A DNA stretch of 54,790 nt from Opitutaceae bacterium (GTDB lineage Bacteria; Verrucomicrobiota; Verrucomicrobiia; Opitutales; Opitutaceae), in the NCBI GenBank assembly GCA_018667915.1, contig JABIRI010000334.1:1-54790 (forward strand), read 5' to 3'. The notes below the pieces were generated by a model, which was given only the letters and a program-made list of their open reading frames with translations, was not told the origin of the DNA and did no database searches. Position 1 is the first letter of the stretch, and the number at the start of each line of letters is the position of its first letter. Positions 44,005 through 53,567 of this stretch are shown here, in pieces. The position numbers were made by a program, and so were the translations under genes.

Positions 44005-45258
44005 ATGCCTTCTGTCCTCATTGTAGACGACTTGCTTTCCATCCATGAGATGTTGGAAGCAGTTATTCAGCCCACCGGTTATGCGACTGCATTCGCTACC
44101 GATGGTCAGGCTGGGCTGGCGCGTTACAAGGAGGAGAAGTTCGATATCGTCTTGGCCGATATCGATATGAAGCCTGTCGATGGCATTACGCTGCTCAAGC
44201 AGCTGAAAGAGTATGATGCTTCCGCAGTGGTCATCATCATGACGGCTTACGCCTCAACGGAGAGTGCCATTCAAGCGCTGAAATTCGGCGCTTTCGACTA
44301 TCTCCAGAAGCCGTTCCATGTAGATGAGCTTCTCGGCACACTAAAGCGCGCGATCGAATACCGGGAGATTCAGGAGAAACGCGCGCAGTCTTCGGTGGTT
44401 ACGGTGGAGGCGGCGGATCTCGAATCTCGTTTGGTCGGATCAGGGGAGAAAATGACCAAATTAAAGAATCAGGTCAAAAAACTGGCCGGAGCCCACACCC
44501 CAGTATTGCTGCAGGGGGAGCCGGGCACGGGGCGCTCAACGGTAGCACAGATTCTTCATGAGAGTGGCACGGAAAACGACGGTGAATTGGTCCGCATAGA
44601 CTGTTCGCTCAGTTCTGATGAGAACTTCGCCAGCGGGCTTTTGGGGGAAAGTGGCACGGGTGGCGCCTGGGTGGAAAAGGCGGTCAACGGAACCCTGTTA
44701 CTCGAAAAACTCGAGACCCTGCCGCAGGAGATGCAGTCAAAATTGGTCAGCGTTTTGCGAAATTCCGCCCACAAATTCCGCCTAATTTGCACCACGAGTG
44801 CGGATTTGGAGGAAATGACCGATGACGGCCGCTTTGATGATGAATTATTTTATCGGGTCGCCGCGTTGCCGGTAACCCTGCCCCGGCTGCAAACGTATCT
44901 CTCGGACCTTCCGGAGATCATCAAAAGTATTTTGGCGAAGTGCACGAACCCGCATTTCGACGCGAGGCTCATCGAATTCACTTCCGATGCCCTCAAGGCG
45001 ATGAATGAGTATATCTGGCCGGGTAATGTGCTCGAGTTGCAACAGGTCGTGACACAGATCGCGACGTCCGCTGAATCTCGGATGGTGGAAGCTGATCTGT
45101 TGCCGGAGAAATTGAAATCGATCGGGGATTGGGCGTCGCTTGAGGACTACCTCTCTCGTATGCGCCGAAACTATATTGCTAAGGTTTTGCGGGCTTGCCG
45201 CGACGATCGCGGCCAGGCGGCTCGGGTGCTTGGGGTCGCAGAATCTGACCTCGATTAA
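44005..45258 (+). CDS. NtrC-like response regulator with degenerate AAA+ domain and truncated HTH
   Basis: The 417-residue protein has an intact receiver (D8/D9, phospho-acceptor D52, T80, K102). Its AAA+ domain keeps Walker A (GEPGTGRST, 171-179) and the FDDELFYRV sensor. However, the sigma-54-contacting GAFTGA is absent (GESGTGGAWVEKA instead), and the Walker B acidic pair is replaced (GTLLLEK for GTLFLDE). The Fis-like C-terminus stops at AARVLGVAESDLD, before the recognition helix would be complete. It is therefore unlikely to activate sigma-54 conventionally. It may be a phosphorylation-responsive regulator or a decaying paralogue in the pilus operon. Confidence 0.9.
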   Translation: MPSVLIVDDLLSIHEMLEAVIQPTGYATAFATDGQAGLARYKEEKFDIVLADIDMKPVDGITLLKQLKEYDASAVVIIMTAYASTESAIQALKFGAFDYLQKPFHVDELLGTLKRAIEYREIQEKRAQSSVVTVEAADLESRLVGSGEKMTKLKNQVKKLAGAHTPVLLQGEPGTGRSTVAQILHESGTENDGELVRIDCSLSSDENFASGLLGESGTGGAWVEKAVNGTLLLEKLETLPQEMQSKLVSVLRNSAHKFRLICTTSADLEEMTDDGRFDDELFYRVAALPVTLPRLQTYLSDLPEIIKSILAKCTNPHFDARLIEFTSDALKAMNEYIWPGNVLELQQVVTQIATSAESRMVEADLLPEKLKSIGDWASLEDYLSRMRRNYIAKVLRACRDDRGQAARVLGVAESDLD

Positions 45259-45333
45259 GTAAACGATACACTTCGGTAGAGTTCGCGCTTGCGCCATGCA
45301 GGGGGCAATCCAAACGTCTCCTGAGCCTACGCC

Positions 45334-48300
45334 ATGCCCAAGCGAGAAGACCTTTCCTCTATCCTTATCATCGGTGCCGGTCCAATTGTGATCGGCCAAG
45401 CCTGTGAATTCGACTATTCCGGCACGCAAGCCTGCAAAGCGCTGAAAGAAGAAGGTTACCGAGTTATCTTGGTAAACTCTAATCCGGCGACGATCATGAC
45501 TGATCCGGAATTTGCAGATGTTACTTATATAGAACCGCTTACGGTCGAGTATATCGAAAAAATAATCATTCGAGAAAAGCCCGACGCGTTGTTGCCCACT
45601 CTTGGTGGTCAGACCGCATTGAATCTCTCGATGGAGCTTCATCAGCAGGGGATTCTGGAGAAATATGGCGTCGAAATGATCGGTGCAAAGCCCGAGGCGA
45701 TCGACAAGGGAGAGGATCGTGAGCTCTTCAAGCAGGCGATGATCAAGATTGGTCTCGATGTGGCGCATTCCCGCACCGTCAAGTCTTTGGCCGAGGCGCA
45801 GGCCGCAGCAGAAGAGATCGGCTCGATGCCCCTGATCATTCGTCCCAGCTTCACTTTGGGCGGATCCGGAGGGGGCATCGCTTACAATAAAGACGAGTTC
45901 GAGGGTATCGTGGCCAATGGCCTCGACCTTTCACCCGTGCACGAGGTTCTGATCGAAGAGTGCCTGCTGGGTTGGAAAGAGTATGAGATGGAGGTCATGC
46001 GGGACCGGAAGGACCAGTGTGTGGTCATTTGCTCGATCGAGAACTTTGACCCGATGGGCGTGCATACCGGTGACTCGATTACGGTCGCTCCGGCGATGAC
46101 GCTTTCGGATAAGGAGTTTCAAGCGATGCGCGACGCTTCGTTTGCGGTTATCCGTGAAATCGGCGTAGAAACGGGTGGCTCTAATATTCAATTTTCGCTC
46201 GACCCCGATACGGGCCGACAAGTGGTGATTGAGATGAATCCCCGGGTGTCGCGGTCTTCCGCGCTTGCTTCAAAGGCAACGGGATTTCCGATCGCCAAAA
46301 TCGCCGCCAAATTAGCGGTCGGCTACACGCTGGATGAGCTGCGCAACGATATTACGCGTCTGACCCCGGCTTCCTTTGAGCCGACTATTGATTACGTGGT
46401 GACAAAGATCCCGCGGTTTACCTTTGAGAAATTTCCCGGCACAGACGAGACTCTGACTTCCGCGATGAAGTCGGTGGGCGAGGCGATGGCCATTGGTCGC
46501 ACGTTCAAGGAGTCCATGCAGAAAGCGCTACGTTCTCTCGAAGTCGGCGCGCGCGGATTTGGTGGTGGCGGTAAGTGGGGGCAAGACACGCCCCCAGAGC
46601 GCAGTGAATTGATCGCCAAGCTCGGTACGCCGAACGCGGCCCGGGTTCATTATTTACGCTACGGATTCCTCGCGGGTATGAGCATCGAAGAAGTGTTCGA
46701 TCTTACCAAGATCGACCGCTGGTTCTTGCACCAGATGCATGAGATTTTCGAGATGGAGCAGGCACTCAAACAGCGCTCGCTCGAAACCGTAGACGCCGTT
46801 CAATTTCGGCGCGCCAAGCAGTTCGGTTTCAGCGATGCGCAACTCGCTCATATCCTCCAAAGTGATTTCGACACGGTTCGAGCGGCGCGCAAAGAACGTG
46901 GTATTCACACTACATATCGACTCGTCGATACCTGTGCGGCTGAGTTCGAGGCTTTCACTCCCTACTACTACTCGAGTTACGGGGATGAGAATGAAGTGAT
47001 GCCTTCGGATAAGAAAAAGATCATGATTCTCGGCGGTGGTCCCAACCGGATCGGACAGGGAATAGAATTCGACTATTGCTGCGTCCACGCGAGTTTTGCA
47101 CTCCGTGAGGCGGGCTACGAAACGGTGATGGTGAATTCCAATCCCGAAACGGTTTCGACGGACTATGACACTTCGGATCGTCTTTATTTTGAACCCCTCA
47201 CCCTCGAAGATGTGTTGGAGGTTTATGAACAAGAGAAGTGCGATGGCGTCATTGTGCAGTTCGGAGGACAAACTCCGCTGAATCTCGCTTCCGACCTTAA
47301 GGCTCGTGGCGTCAATATTATCGGAACCTCACCAGAGTCGATCGATGCCGCCGAAGACCGGAAACTCTTCGCTGCGATTCTCGATAAACTAAACTTGAAA
47401 CAGCCGGCCAACCGCACGGCGATGAATGAAACGGACGCGCTCGCCGCAGCCCATGAATTGGGCTTCCCGATTCTCTTGCGTCCGTCGTTTGTCTTGGGCG
47501 GTCGCGGGATGTTCATAGTCTACAGCGAAGCCGAATTTAAGAACGTCGTGCGGCAAGCGTTTGATGTCATGCCGGACAAACCGGTGCTCATCGACAAGTT
47601 CCTCGAGGATGCGATCGAACTCGACGTGGATTGTATCTCCGATGGCAAAACATCGGTCATCGGCGGCATGCTCGAACACATTGAATACGCCGGAGTGCAC
47701 TCCGGTGATGCGGGCATGGTCATGCCGCCGCACACGCTCTCGACCAAGATGCTTCAAGTCGTGCGCGATGCGACTCACTCGCTGGCGAAGGAACTTAAAG
47801 TCATCGGGTTGATGAACGTGCAGTTCGCGATCAAGGAAGATGAGCTTTTCCTCATCGAAGTGAATCCGCGGGCCTCGCGGACGGTTCCCTTTGTAGCCAA
47901 AGCGATGGGCATTCCACTCGCCAAACTTGCGGCGCGGGTCATGGCCGGTTCCACCCTCCAGGAGCTCGGTTTCACGGGAGAAATTGTCCCGAAACACTGG
48001 TGCGTTAAGGAGTCGGTCTTTCCATTCGTTCGTTTCCCCGGAGCCACGATTACCCTCAGTCCCGAAATGCGCTCGACCGGTGAGGTCATGGGATTGGACA
48101 ACGATCTTGGGGTAGCTTTTGCCAAGGCTCAGGCCGCGGCTAAGCCCAGCTTGCCTACCGATGGAAACGTTTTTCTATCGGTCAAAGACGAAGACAAACC
48201 GCGCGCGGTTGATTTGGCGCGGCGATTGGCAAAATTAGGCTTCAAAATTTTCTCCACCGGAGGCACTGCCAAGGTTCTCGGTGAAAATGGGGTGGATGTC

Positions 48301-48570
48301 ACCCGCTTGCACAAGATCAACGAAGGTCGTCCGACTGCCGTGGATATGTTGAAGAACAACGACATCAACATGGTGATCAATACACCCGGTGGCATGATTC
48401 CTCGTAAGGATGAAAACATCATCAGGGCCGCGGCCTACGCTCATAATGTATGCCTTATGACCACCGTGATGGGTGCGTTCGCGGCGGTGAAGGGAATTGA
48501 GGCGCAAGTAGAGAAGAAGATCGAAGTGCGTCCGATCCAAGAATATGTGAAAAATGTGCGCCCGATTTAG
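45334..48570 (+). CDS. carB: Carbamoyl-phosphate synthase large subunit
   Basis: The 1078-residue protein has the two homologous ATP-grasp halves. The first shows [20 protein letters not shown] and [17 protein letters not shown]. The second, from about residue 560, shows [20 protein letters not shown] and [16 protein letters not shown]. The C-terminal allosteric MGS-like domain is present ([15 protein letters not shown]). It makes carbamoyl phosphate for arginine and pyrimidine synthesis with CarA, not in this window. Stop is TAG. Confidence 0.98.
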   Translation: MPKREDLSSILIIGAGPIVIGQACEFDYSGTQACKALKEEGYRVILVNSNPATIMTDPEFADVTYIEPLTVEYIEKIIIREKPDALLPTLGGQTALNLSMELHQQGILEKYGVEMIGAKPEAIDKGEDRELFKQAMIKIGLDVAHSRTVKSLAEAQAAAEEIGSMPLIIRPSFTLGGSGGGIAYNKDEFEGIVANGLDLSPVHEVLIEECLLGWKEYEMEVMRDRKDQCVVICSIENFDPMGVHTGDSITVAPAMTLSDKEFQAMRDASFAVIREIGVETGGSNIQFSLDPDTGRQVVIEMNPRVSRSSALASKATGFPIAKIAAKLAVGYTLDELRNDITRLTPASFEPTIDYVVTKIPRFTFEKFPGTDETLTSAMKSVGEAMAIGRTFKESMQKALRSLEVGARGFGGGGKWGQDTPPERSELIAKLGTPNAARVHYLRYGFLAGMSIEEVFDLTKIDRWFLHQMHEIFEMEQALKQRSLETVDAVQFRRAKQFGFSDAQLAHILQSDFDTVRAARKERGIHTTYRLVDTCAAEFEAFTPYYYSSYGDENEVMPSDKKKIMILGGGPNRIGQGIEFDYCCVHASFALREAGYETVMVNSNPETVSTDYDTSDRLYFEPLTLEDVLEVYEQEKCDGVIVQFGGQTPLNLASDLKARGVNIIGTSPESIDAAEDRKLFAAILDKLNLKQPANRTAMNETDALAAAHELGFPILLRPSFVLGGRGMFIVYSEAEFKNVVRQAFDVMPDKPVLIDKFLEDAIELDVDCISDGKTSVIGGMLEHIEYAGVHSGDAGMVMPPHTLSTKMLQVVRDATHSLAKELKVIGLMNVQFAIKEDELFLIEVNPRASRTVPFVAKAMGIPLAKLAARVMAGSTLQELGFTGEIVPKHWCVKESVFPFVRFPGATITLSPEMRSTGEVMGLDNDLGVAFAKAQAAAKPSLPTDGNVFLSVKDEDKPRAVDLARRLAKLGFKIFSTGGTAKVLGENGVDVTRLHKINEGRPTAVDMLKNNDINMVINTPGGMIPRKDENIIRAAAYAHNVCLMTTVMGAFAAVKGIEAQVEKKIEVRPIQEYVKNVRPI

Positions 48571-48681
48571 GTCTCTGACAGGGTCCTGACGATCACGACA
48601 CGAGACGGAATCATTTTATAGAGGTGAAATCCTGCCTTTACGGGGGAGGGGCGTTGTGTTTCGGTGGCCGTTTTCGCACAC

Positions 48682-49401
48682 ATGTCCAAGTCAAACGAAA
48701 CCCCTTCCTCACCTGCTGGAGACGACCGCAATCTGGTCTCTAATACTGAACCGGCTGCGGCTCCTGAACTCGAAGAGGTCGTCCGTCAATTTTGGGAAAA
48801 GAACCGCTCCCTGCTGTTGGGACTGGTTGCCGCGATCCTGTTGGCCATTCTCGGCCGCAACGGTTGGGACGCTTACCAAGCCGGACAAGTTGAGGCGGCC
48901 CGTGAGGAATTTGCGGCCGCTGAGTCTGACGATCAGCTCAAGGCTTTCGCGGCGGACCGGGCCGGAACTGCCCTGGCGGGAGTGGCTCTTTTAAAGGTTG
49001 CTGATAAAGCGTTTACAGAAGGCGACTATACTGCAGCCCTTCAGGGGTATGATGCGGCGGCCGCTGAGTTGGCTGAATCTGTTTTTGTTGATCGCGTGCA
49101 ACTTGGTTGCGCTATGTCTCAGCTTTTAGGGAGTGATGAGGCTGCGGGGCAAACCTCACTGCGTAATTTGGCTAACGATACCGATGCCGCGGCAGCGGTG
49201 CGTAGCGAAGCGATCTACCATTTGGCGGCCTTGGCTTTGGCCGATGCTAATGCCGATGAGCTCGACGCGCTCAGCACTCAGATCGATTCGATCAACCCGG
49301 GCTCGGGTTGGGCTCAACGTATCCTGCTCATGCGTTCGACACTTGATGTCGATTCCTCGGAAACGGGTTCTGAAGGCGAAATCGCTTTCGAAACGCCTTA
49401 G
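48682..49401 (+). CDS. YfgM-like tetratricopeptide membrane protein
   Basis: This 239-residue protein has a short cytoplasmic N-terminus, one membrane anchor (SLLLGLVAAILLAILG) and a periplasmic alpha-helical repeat region rich in Ala. ALQGYDAAAAELAESVF and YHLAALALADANADEL resemble TPR_21 repeats as in YfgM, which cooperates with outer-membrane protein folding and the Sec translocon. It is 110 bases downstream of carB. Assignment is by layout and repeat type. Confidence 0.75.
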   Translation: MSKSNETPSSPAGDDRNLVSNTEPAAAPELEEVVRQFWEKNRSLLLGLVAAILLAILGRNGWDAYQAGQVEAAREEFAAAESDDQLKAFAADRAGTALAGVALLKVADKAFTEGDYTAALQGYDAAAAELAESVFVDRVQLGCAMSQLLGSDEAAGQTSLRNLANDTDAAAAVRSEAIYHLAALALADANADELDALSTQIDSINPGSGWAQRILLMRSTLDVDSSETGSEGEIAFETP

Positions 49402-49412
49402 GGCCGTTTGGG

Positions 49413-49690
49413 GTTGAGAATATCCAATCGGGGGATCGAGAGATCACCCGATACGTTCTCCGAGCGATTGGCGGGAGACGTCAGCGTTACGTGGGAATCA
49501 CCAATGACCTTACTCGTAGGCTGGCAGAACATCGAAAAGGGAAAGGGCAGTCGGGGCAATGGATAGGGGAATTTGAGCTACTTCACACGGAAGTGTTTAC
49601 AGATTACATTGCCGCTCGGTTGCGGGAATGTATCTCAAATCTGGTAAAGGTCGCGAGTGGTTCGACAATAAGTTTAGAACTGGTAGTTGA
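49413..49690 (+). pseudogene. Frameshifted GIY-YIG endonuclease-family gene
   Basis: One frame encodes RYVLRAIGGRRQRYVGITND then LTRRLAEHRKGKGQSGQWIG and ends at AARLRE. The continuation is in the next frame: MYLKSGKGREWFDNKFRTGS then TGA at 49688-49690. Joined, this is a normal small GIY-YIG protein of the UPF0213/YhbQ type. The break near 49627 fits loss of one A from an AAA run. No ATG precedes the motif, so the 5' end is uncertain. It lies directly upstream of tRNA-Pro. Confidence 0.7.
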
Positions 49691-49732
49691 CAACCGCAGT
49701 TCGAGTAGCTGCCTTGTGTCCTCTTTGAGTTA

Positions 49733-49809
<77 letters not shown>

Positions 49810-49840
49810 TCGAAACAAAAGGTTTCGGGCCATCTCATTA

Positions 49841-49937
49841 TGTGGAGCACCTGTTTGGGGAGCAGGAGGTCATGAGCTTGTCCGCCTGTGGCGAATGCGA
49901 AGTCGCCAGGGGCGACCAAATTTCCCCGTCCCGACCA
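49841..49937 (+). pseudogene. Pseudo-tRNA-Pro with palindromic insertion in the T-loop
   Basis: The sequence repeats the body of the neighbouring tRNA-Pro: GGAGCACCTG, TTTGGGGA, GCAGGAGGTCATGAG, then after a 37-base insert TTTCCCCGTCCCGACCA. The 5' acceptor strand is missing. The anticodon loop would read TTGGGGA (anticodon GGG). It is a degenerate tandem copy, not a functional tRNA. Confidence 0.75.
49880..49916. repeat. 37-nt palindromic insert inside the pseudo-tRNA
   Basis: The insert runs from GTCCGCC to GGGGCGAC and centres on TGGCGA / TCGCCA arms around eight bases. It interrupts the T-loop of the pseudo-tRNA, with normal tRNA sequence resuming on its 3' side. It has a REP-like layout. 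Confidence 0.6.
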
Positions 49938-50106
49938 TTTCAAAATGGTCCCCCGTATTCGGGGATTAAGTTACGAGATCGCCCGGTATCAATTACTCTT
50001 GGTTGGGTCTCGAACAGCACGGAAAGTGTTTTGCAGGCTTCTTGTGCATTTACCGGCTTGCTTAGAGGGGAAGTCAGGACGTAGATCGTATCTTTGCTAA
50101 ATCGCC

Positions 50107-50649
50107 ATGGATACCATTTCTTCGGACAATAACGAATCCTTCAGCTACCTCCCGATCCTCGCTCTTATTGTCGGCTTAATTGCCGGCGTGCTGGGCGGCG
50201 TTGCGTTGGCCAAGGTTTCAAACATCAACCAATCACTTTCCGAACAGTCCGCCGTGGCTGATCGGGTCGATGCACTCGAGACGGAGCTGCGCAAGACGTC
50301 TACGTCTGCGGAGCAAGCCACCGCGCGTATCAACAAGGTGGCCAGCGAGACCAATGCTGCGTTCAAGCAATTCAGCGACGCCTTTGGGGAACTCCGCACT
50401 TCCGTTGAAGAAATGCACGCATCCCCGGCACGCGTTCAAACCACGAGCACTCCATCTAGCGAGGGGGGATCCGGTGGCTCGTCTGCTCCTGCGACTGCTG
50501 CCGGCCAATACACCGTCAAAGGCGGTGATACGGGTTCTGGCATCGCACGTGCCGCTGGCATTTCCCTCAACGCGTTGCTCAACGCCAATCCCGGAGTGAA
50601 CTGGAATCGTTTGAGCGTCGGCCAAGTATTGAATATTCCGGGTAACTAA
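50107..50649 (+). CDS. Membrane-anchored coiled-coil LysM protein
   Basis: This 180-residue protein has an N-terminal membrane helix (SYLPILALIVGLIAGVLGGVAL), a coiled-coil (about 40-105: SNINQSLSEQSAVADRVDALE), a Gly/Ser/Ala linker and a C-terminal LysM domain (about 133-180: YTVKGGDTGSGIARAAG; LNANPGVNWNRLSVGQVLNI). LysM binds peptidoglycan, so it may tether the envelope. It stands alone with its own terminator. Confidence 0.85.
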   Translation: MDTISSDNNESFSYLPILALIVGLIAGVLGGVALAKVSNINQSLSEQSAVADRVDALETELRKTSTSAEQATARINKVASETNAAFKQFSDAFGELRTSVEEMHASPARVQTTSTPSSEGGSGGSSAPATAAGQYTVKGGDTGSGIARAAGISLNALLNANPGVNWNRLSVGQVLNIPGN

Positions 50650-50675
50650 GCCGGCTCCGATACCTACACTTTCTT

Positions 50676-50709
50676 CGCCTCCCTCCTGCATGGGTTGGGA
50701 GGCGATTTT
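50676..50709 (+). terminator. Rho-independent terminator after the LysM gene
   Basis: CGCCTCCC and GGGAGGCG arms (8 bp) with a 13-base loop are followed by ATTTT, about 25 bases after the stop codon. The T-tract is short. Confidence 0.7.
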
Positions 50710-50722
50710 GTATTCAGACCCC

Positions 50723-51301
50723 ATGAGTTCTTCTTTACCTCCCGAGTGGATCCGTCAGCAGAGCCGGGAGCTGTTGCATACGCGGGTGTTTGATGTGCGA
50801 GCGAGCGAGTTTCGGCATCCCTCTCGCGCGGAGGGGAAAGAGTTCTTGGTCATTGATGCCCCTGATTGGGCGGTGGTGGCTCCGGTAACCCCGGAGGGCG
50901 AATTGGTTCTCGTGCGCCAGTATCGTTTCGGGGCGCAGCAGCTTTCCCTGGAGTTGCCGGGGGGAGTTATTGAACACGGCGAAGACCCCGCCGTCGGAGC
51001 GGTGCGTGAGTTGTTGGAAGAGACGGGCTATCGCGGTGCGGAGGCTGAGGTTCTGGGTTGGGTGCACCCCAATCCGGCGATCCAAAGTAACCGCGCGCAC
51101 CTGATTGTCGTGCCGGATGCGCAGCCGGTGGAGGCGACGGATTGGGATGCCGATGAAGAACTTTCGCTCACCCTAGCACCCATTGACGAAGTCTTGGCGA
51201 TGGGAAGATCGGGTAAAATCACCCACGCGCTCATGCTTAATATGTTATTTCTGCTGGAACCGTGGTGGAAACAAAGAGCTCGCGAAAGGGGCACAATTTG
51301 A
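50723..51301 (+). CDS. NUDIX hydrolase (ADP-ribose pyrophosphatase-like)
   Basis: From the ATG at 50723 the product is 192 residues. The Nudix box is complete: GGVIEHGEDPAVGAVRELLEETGY, with the REL-EE metal ligands. The preceding VVAPVTPEGELVLVRQYRFG and the WVHPNPAIQSNRAHLIV segment resemble ADP-ribose pyrophosphatases. It probably hydrolyses nucleotide-sugar diphosphates. The upstream ATG at 50690 falls in the terminator of the LysM gene and is rejected. Confidence 0.88.
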   Translation: MSSSLPPEWIRQQSRELLHTRVFDVRASEFRHPSRAEGKEFLVIDAPDWAVVAPVTPEGELVLVRQYRFGAQQLSLELPGGVIEHGEDPAVGAVRELLEETGYRGAEAEVLGWVHPNPAIQSNRAHLIVVPDAQPVEATDWDADEELSLTLAPIDEVLAMGRSGKITHALMLNMLFLLEPWWKQRARERGTI

Positions 51302-51338
51302 CTTGGGCTCCGAAGCAGCTTTCCTGACCCCTTAGACT

Positions 51339-52592
51339 ATGTCCGCGCCGCAATTTGCCAACGATCCCGCAACCTTGGGGTCTGCTCAACCTGATCTTGT
51401 TCCTGCTCCCTTGGAACAGGAAATTCGGCGAATTTACGAGCGCAGCCCTCTCTACGGGAGACGGTTTCCGCTGCATGATGATCCTTTGCGGTGGAGCTGT
51501 TATGCGGAAATCCCTCGGCTGACCAAACGTGATATTGTCGAGCACGGGCATGAGTCATTTTTCGAAGATTATACGGAGATTGAACGTGGTTTAGAGGAGA
51601 ACCGGTTTGAGTATGAAAGCACGTCTGGCACCACATCCGGTCCGATGACGGTGATCATGGAAGACGGGTGGTGGGACGCTCAGATGGCTCGAGCCTATGA
51701 CGCTTCCCCGGTGCTGCGTCCGTTTGTCGGCAGAGCGCATCGCAAATGCATTTTGGCCCCTGTGGGGTGCTCGAGTAATCTTTGTCCGTATGAGGATCAC
51801 GCGTTTCCCAACCGCTACTTGGATGGCACGGTATACCTAAACCTGACCAGCGACCCCTTCGTGTTTCAGGAAGCGGAATGGGATCGCATTGTTACGGAGG
51901 TGCAGGCGGTCAAGCCGGACATCATCGAGGGCGAGCCCATTTACCTTTCGCTTTTGGCTCGCGCGCTCGCCCGACGGAGTGTCGAGGTGCCGAGTGTCAA
52001 AGCGGTTATCCTCACCTACGGTAAGGCCAGTTTACAGCATAGCCGCCGCATCGCCGAAGTGATCGATGCCCCTCAAGTCGATCTCTACGGGTCGACCGAA
52101 GCGGGTTATCTTTTCGTGGGAGATGCGTTTGCCGACAATTCGCAGCCGATCGATTCCAACGCGTTTATCGAGCTGGTGCCGTATCGCGAACTGCAGGACA
52201 CGTTTCAGATTATTGTAACGACCCGTGAACGGGTGGCGATGCCACTGCTGCGTTATCACACCGGTGATATTGTGAAAAAACTTTCAGAGGGATTCAGGGT
52301 ATTGGGCCGCGAAAGCGGATTGTATTTCCGACGAGATGGATCGCTTATTTCGCCGACTGACGTGGATGAGGCGATGTCCTCGGATTTCACGTGTTGGCAC
52401 TACTCCCTGATCCAATCAAAGCCAGACCGGTGGGACTTCCACTACGTGGCGGATCACACGGCTCCGGCGGGTTTGACGGATGCGATTGCCGCGGTGTTGG
52501 GTGATGGCGCGCGCGTGGTCGCTTTTCGCCGTCGACATATTCCGCCCGCCGCGAGCGGTAAATTTGCCCTCCTGAAGCCGCTCGATAGCTGA
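51339..52592 (+). CDS. PaaK/CapK-like adenylate-forming enzyme
   Basis: The 417-residue protein resembles phenylacetate-CoA ligase-type enzymes. YERSPLYGRRF is at the start, a P-loop-like STSGTTSGPMTV is near residue 93, YGSTEAGYLF is the adenylation core motif, and LLRYHTGDIVKK is the hinge motif region. The usual TTGxP P-loop is altered to TTSGP. The C-terminal region is short. Substrate unknown; it lies 37 bases after the NUDIX gene, so may be cotranscribed. Confidence 0.78.
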   Translation: MSAPQFANDPATLGSAQPDLVPAPLEQEIRRIYERSPLYGRRFPLHDDPLRWSCYAEIPRLTKRDIVEHGHESFFEDYTEIERGLEENRFEYESTSGTTSGPMTVIMEDGWWDAQMARAYDASPVLRPFVGRAHRKCILAPVGCSSNLCPYEDHAFPNRYLDGTVYLNLTSDPFVFQEAEWDRIVTEVQAVKPDIIEGEPIYLSLLARALARRSVEVPSVKAVILTYGKASLQHSRRIAEVIDAPQVDLYGSTEAGYLFVGDAFADNSQPIDSNAFIELVPYRELQDTFQIIVTTRERVAMPLLRYHTGDIVKKLSEGFRVLGRESGLYFRRDGSLISPTDVDEAMSSDFTCWHYSLIQSKPDRWDFHYVADHTAPAGLTDAIAAVLGDGARVVAFRRRHIPPAASGKFALLKPLDS

Positions 52593-52772
52593 TTGATCGG
52601 CGGGGAGGGGATCGCCGATTCCTAGTGTCATCTACTCCGGCGTGACAGCATATCTTATAGGCGGTGGTCAACGGGGTTGAGTCGTTTACATCCTAACGGG
52701 TGCAATGCAGTTTGAGGGCTCGCTGGCAAGTCCCGCACGACCTGCCTCCCCCTACGTTTTATACCTTTTGCG

Positions 52773-53555
52773 ATGAACCTGTTTCGCAACCTCTTTTCCT
52801 CCTCCATTGGCCGTAAGTTTCTGATGGCTGTCACCGGGTTAGTCTTGGTGGGTTTTGTGACCGGCCATTTGGTCGGCAACCTGCAGATTTTTGGCCATCC
52901 CGACCAGATCAATGGCTATGCACATTTTCTGCAGAGCCTCGGCCCCGCGCTCTGGGGTATTCGGCTCTTCCTCCTCGCCTGTGTGGCGATTCATATTTGG
53001 GCCGCAGTGGTGCTCACGTTGGAAAGTCGCTCCGCTCGCGGTCCTGCCGCTTATGGAGTCAAAAAGTGGCTCCGAGCTTCGGTTGCCTCGCGCTACATGC
53101 GCATGAGCGGTTTCGTGGTGCTGGCATTCCTGATTTACCACCTTGCTCATTTCACGGTGGGGATTGCTGGAACAGAAACATTTAAAGCCAACCTCGATGC
53201 CGTGACTTTGCAGCATGACGTGCGCGAGTTCGGCATCCCGTTGGCCACCGCTGGCACCGAAGTGCACGACGTGTATTCCATGGTGTTTCTCGGTTTTGCC
53301 AATCCGCTCGTTTCCCTGTTCTACATTATCGCGGTCGGCTTACTTAGCCTTCACCTTTGGCATGGTGCGGAGTCGCTTTTTCAGACGATAGGTTGGCGCA
53401 ACGGCAAATGGGAGACCGGTCTACGCCGGGTCGTCGCCCTCTACTGCATCCTCTACTTTCTCGGTAACTTGGCTATCCCCGGTGCGATTTTATCCGGACT
53501 GGTCGAACCTGCTGCCGGCACCGCTGCTGCCGCCGAGCTTATCGCGCAACGCTAA
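52773..53555 (+). CDS. sdhC: Succinate dehydrogenase cytochrome b558 subunit
   Basis: This 260-residue protein has five membrane helices and conserved histidines in GHLVGNLQIFGHPDQING, CVAIHIWAAVVL, YHLAHFTVG and LHLWHGAESLF that coordinate heme b, as in the single-subunit cytochrome b558 family of Bacteroidota and Bacillus-type SDH. It anchors the complex and links it to quinone. sdhA starts 12 bases downstream, confirming the operon. Confidence 0.94.
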   Translation: MNLFRNLFSSSIGRKFLMAVTGLVLVGFVTGHLVGNLQIFGHPDQINGYAHFLQSLGPALWGIRLFLLACVAIHIWAAVVLTLESRSARGPAAYGVKKWLRASVASRYMRMSGFVVLAFLIYHLAHFTVGIAGTETFKANLDAVTLQHDVREFGIPLATAGTEVHDVYSMVFLGFANPLVSLFYIIAVGLLSLHLWHGAESLFQTIGWRNGKWETGLRRVVALYCILYFLGNLAIPGAILSGLVEPAAGTAAAAELIAQR

Positions 53556-53567
53556 CGATTTCCCGAC

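Noticed and set aside
43077-44042. Antisense open frame across pilC/gspF
   Set aside because: Shadow of a conserved gene, with a His/Arg-rich composition typical of the reverse frame.
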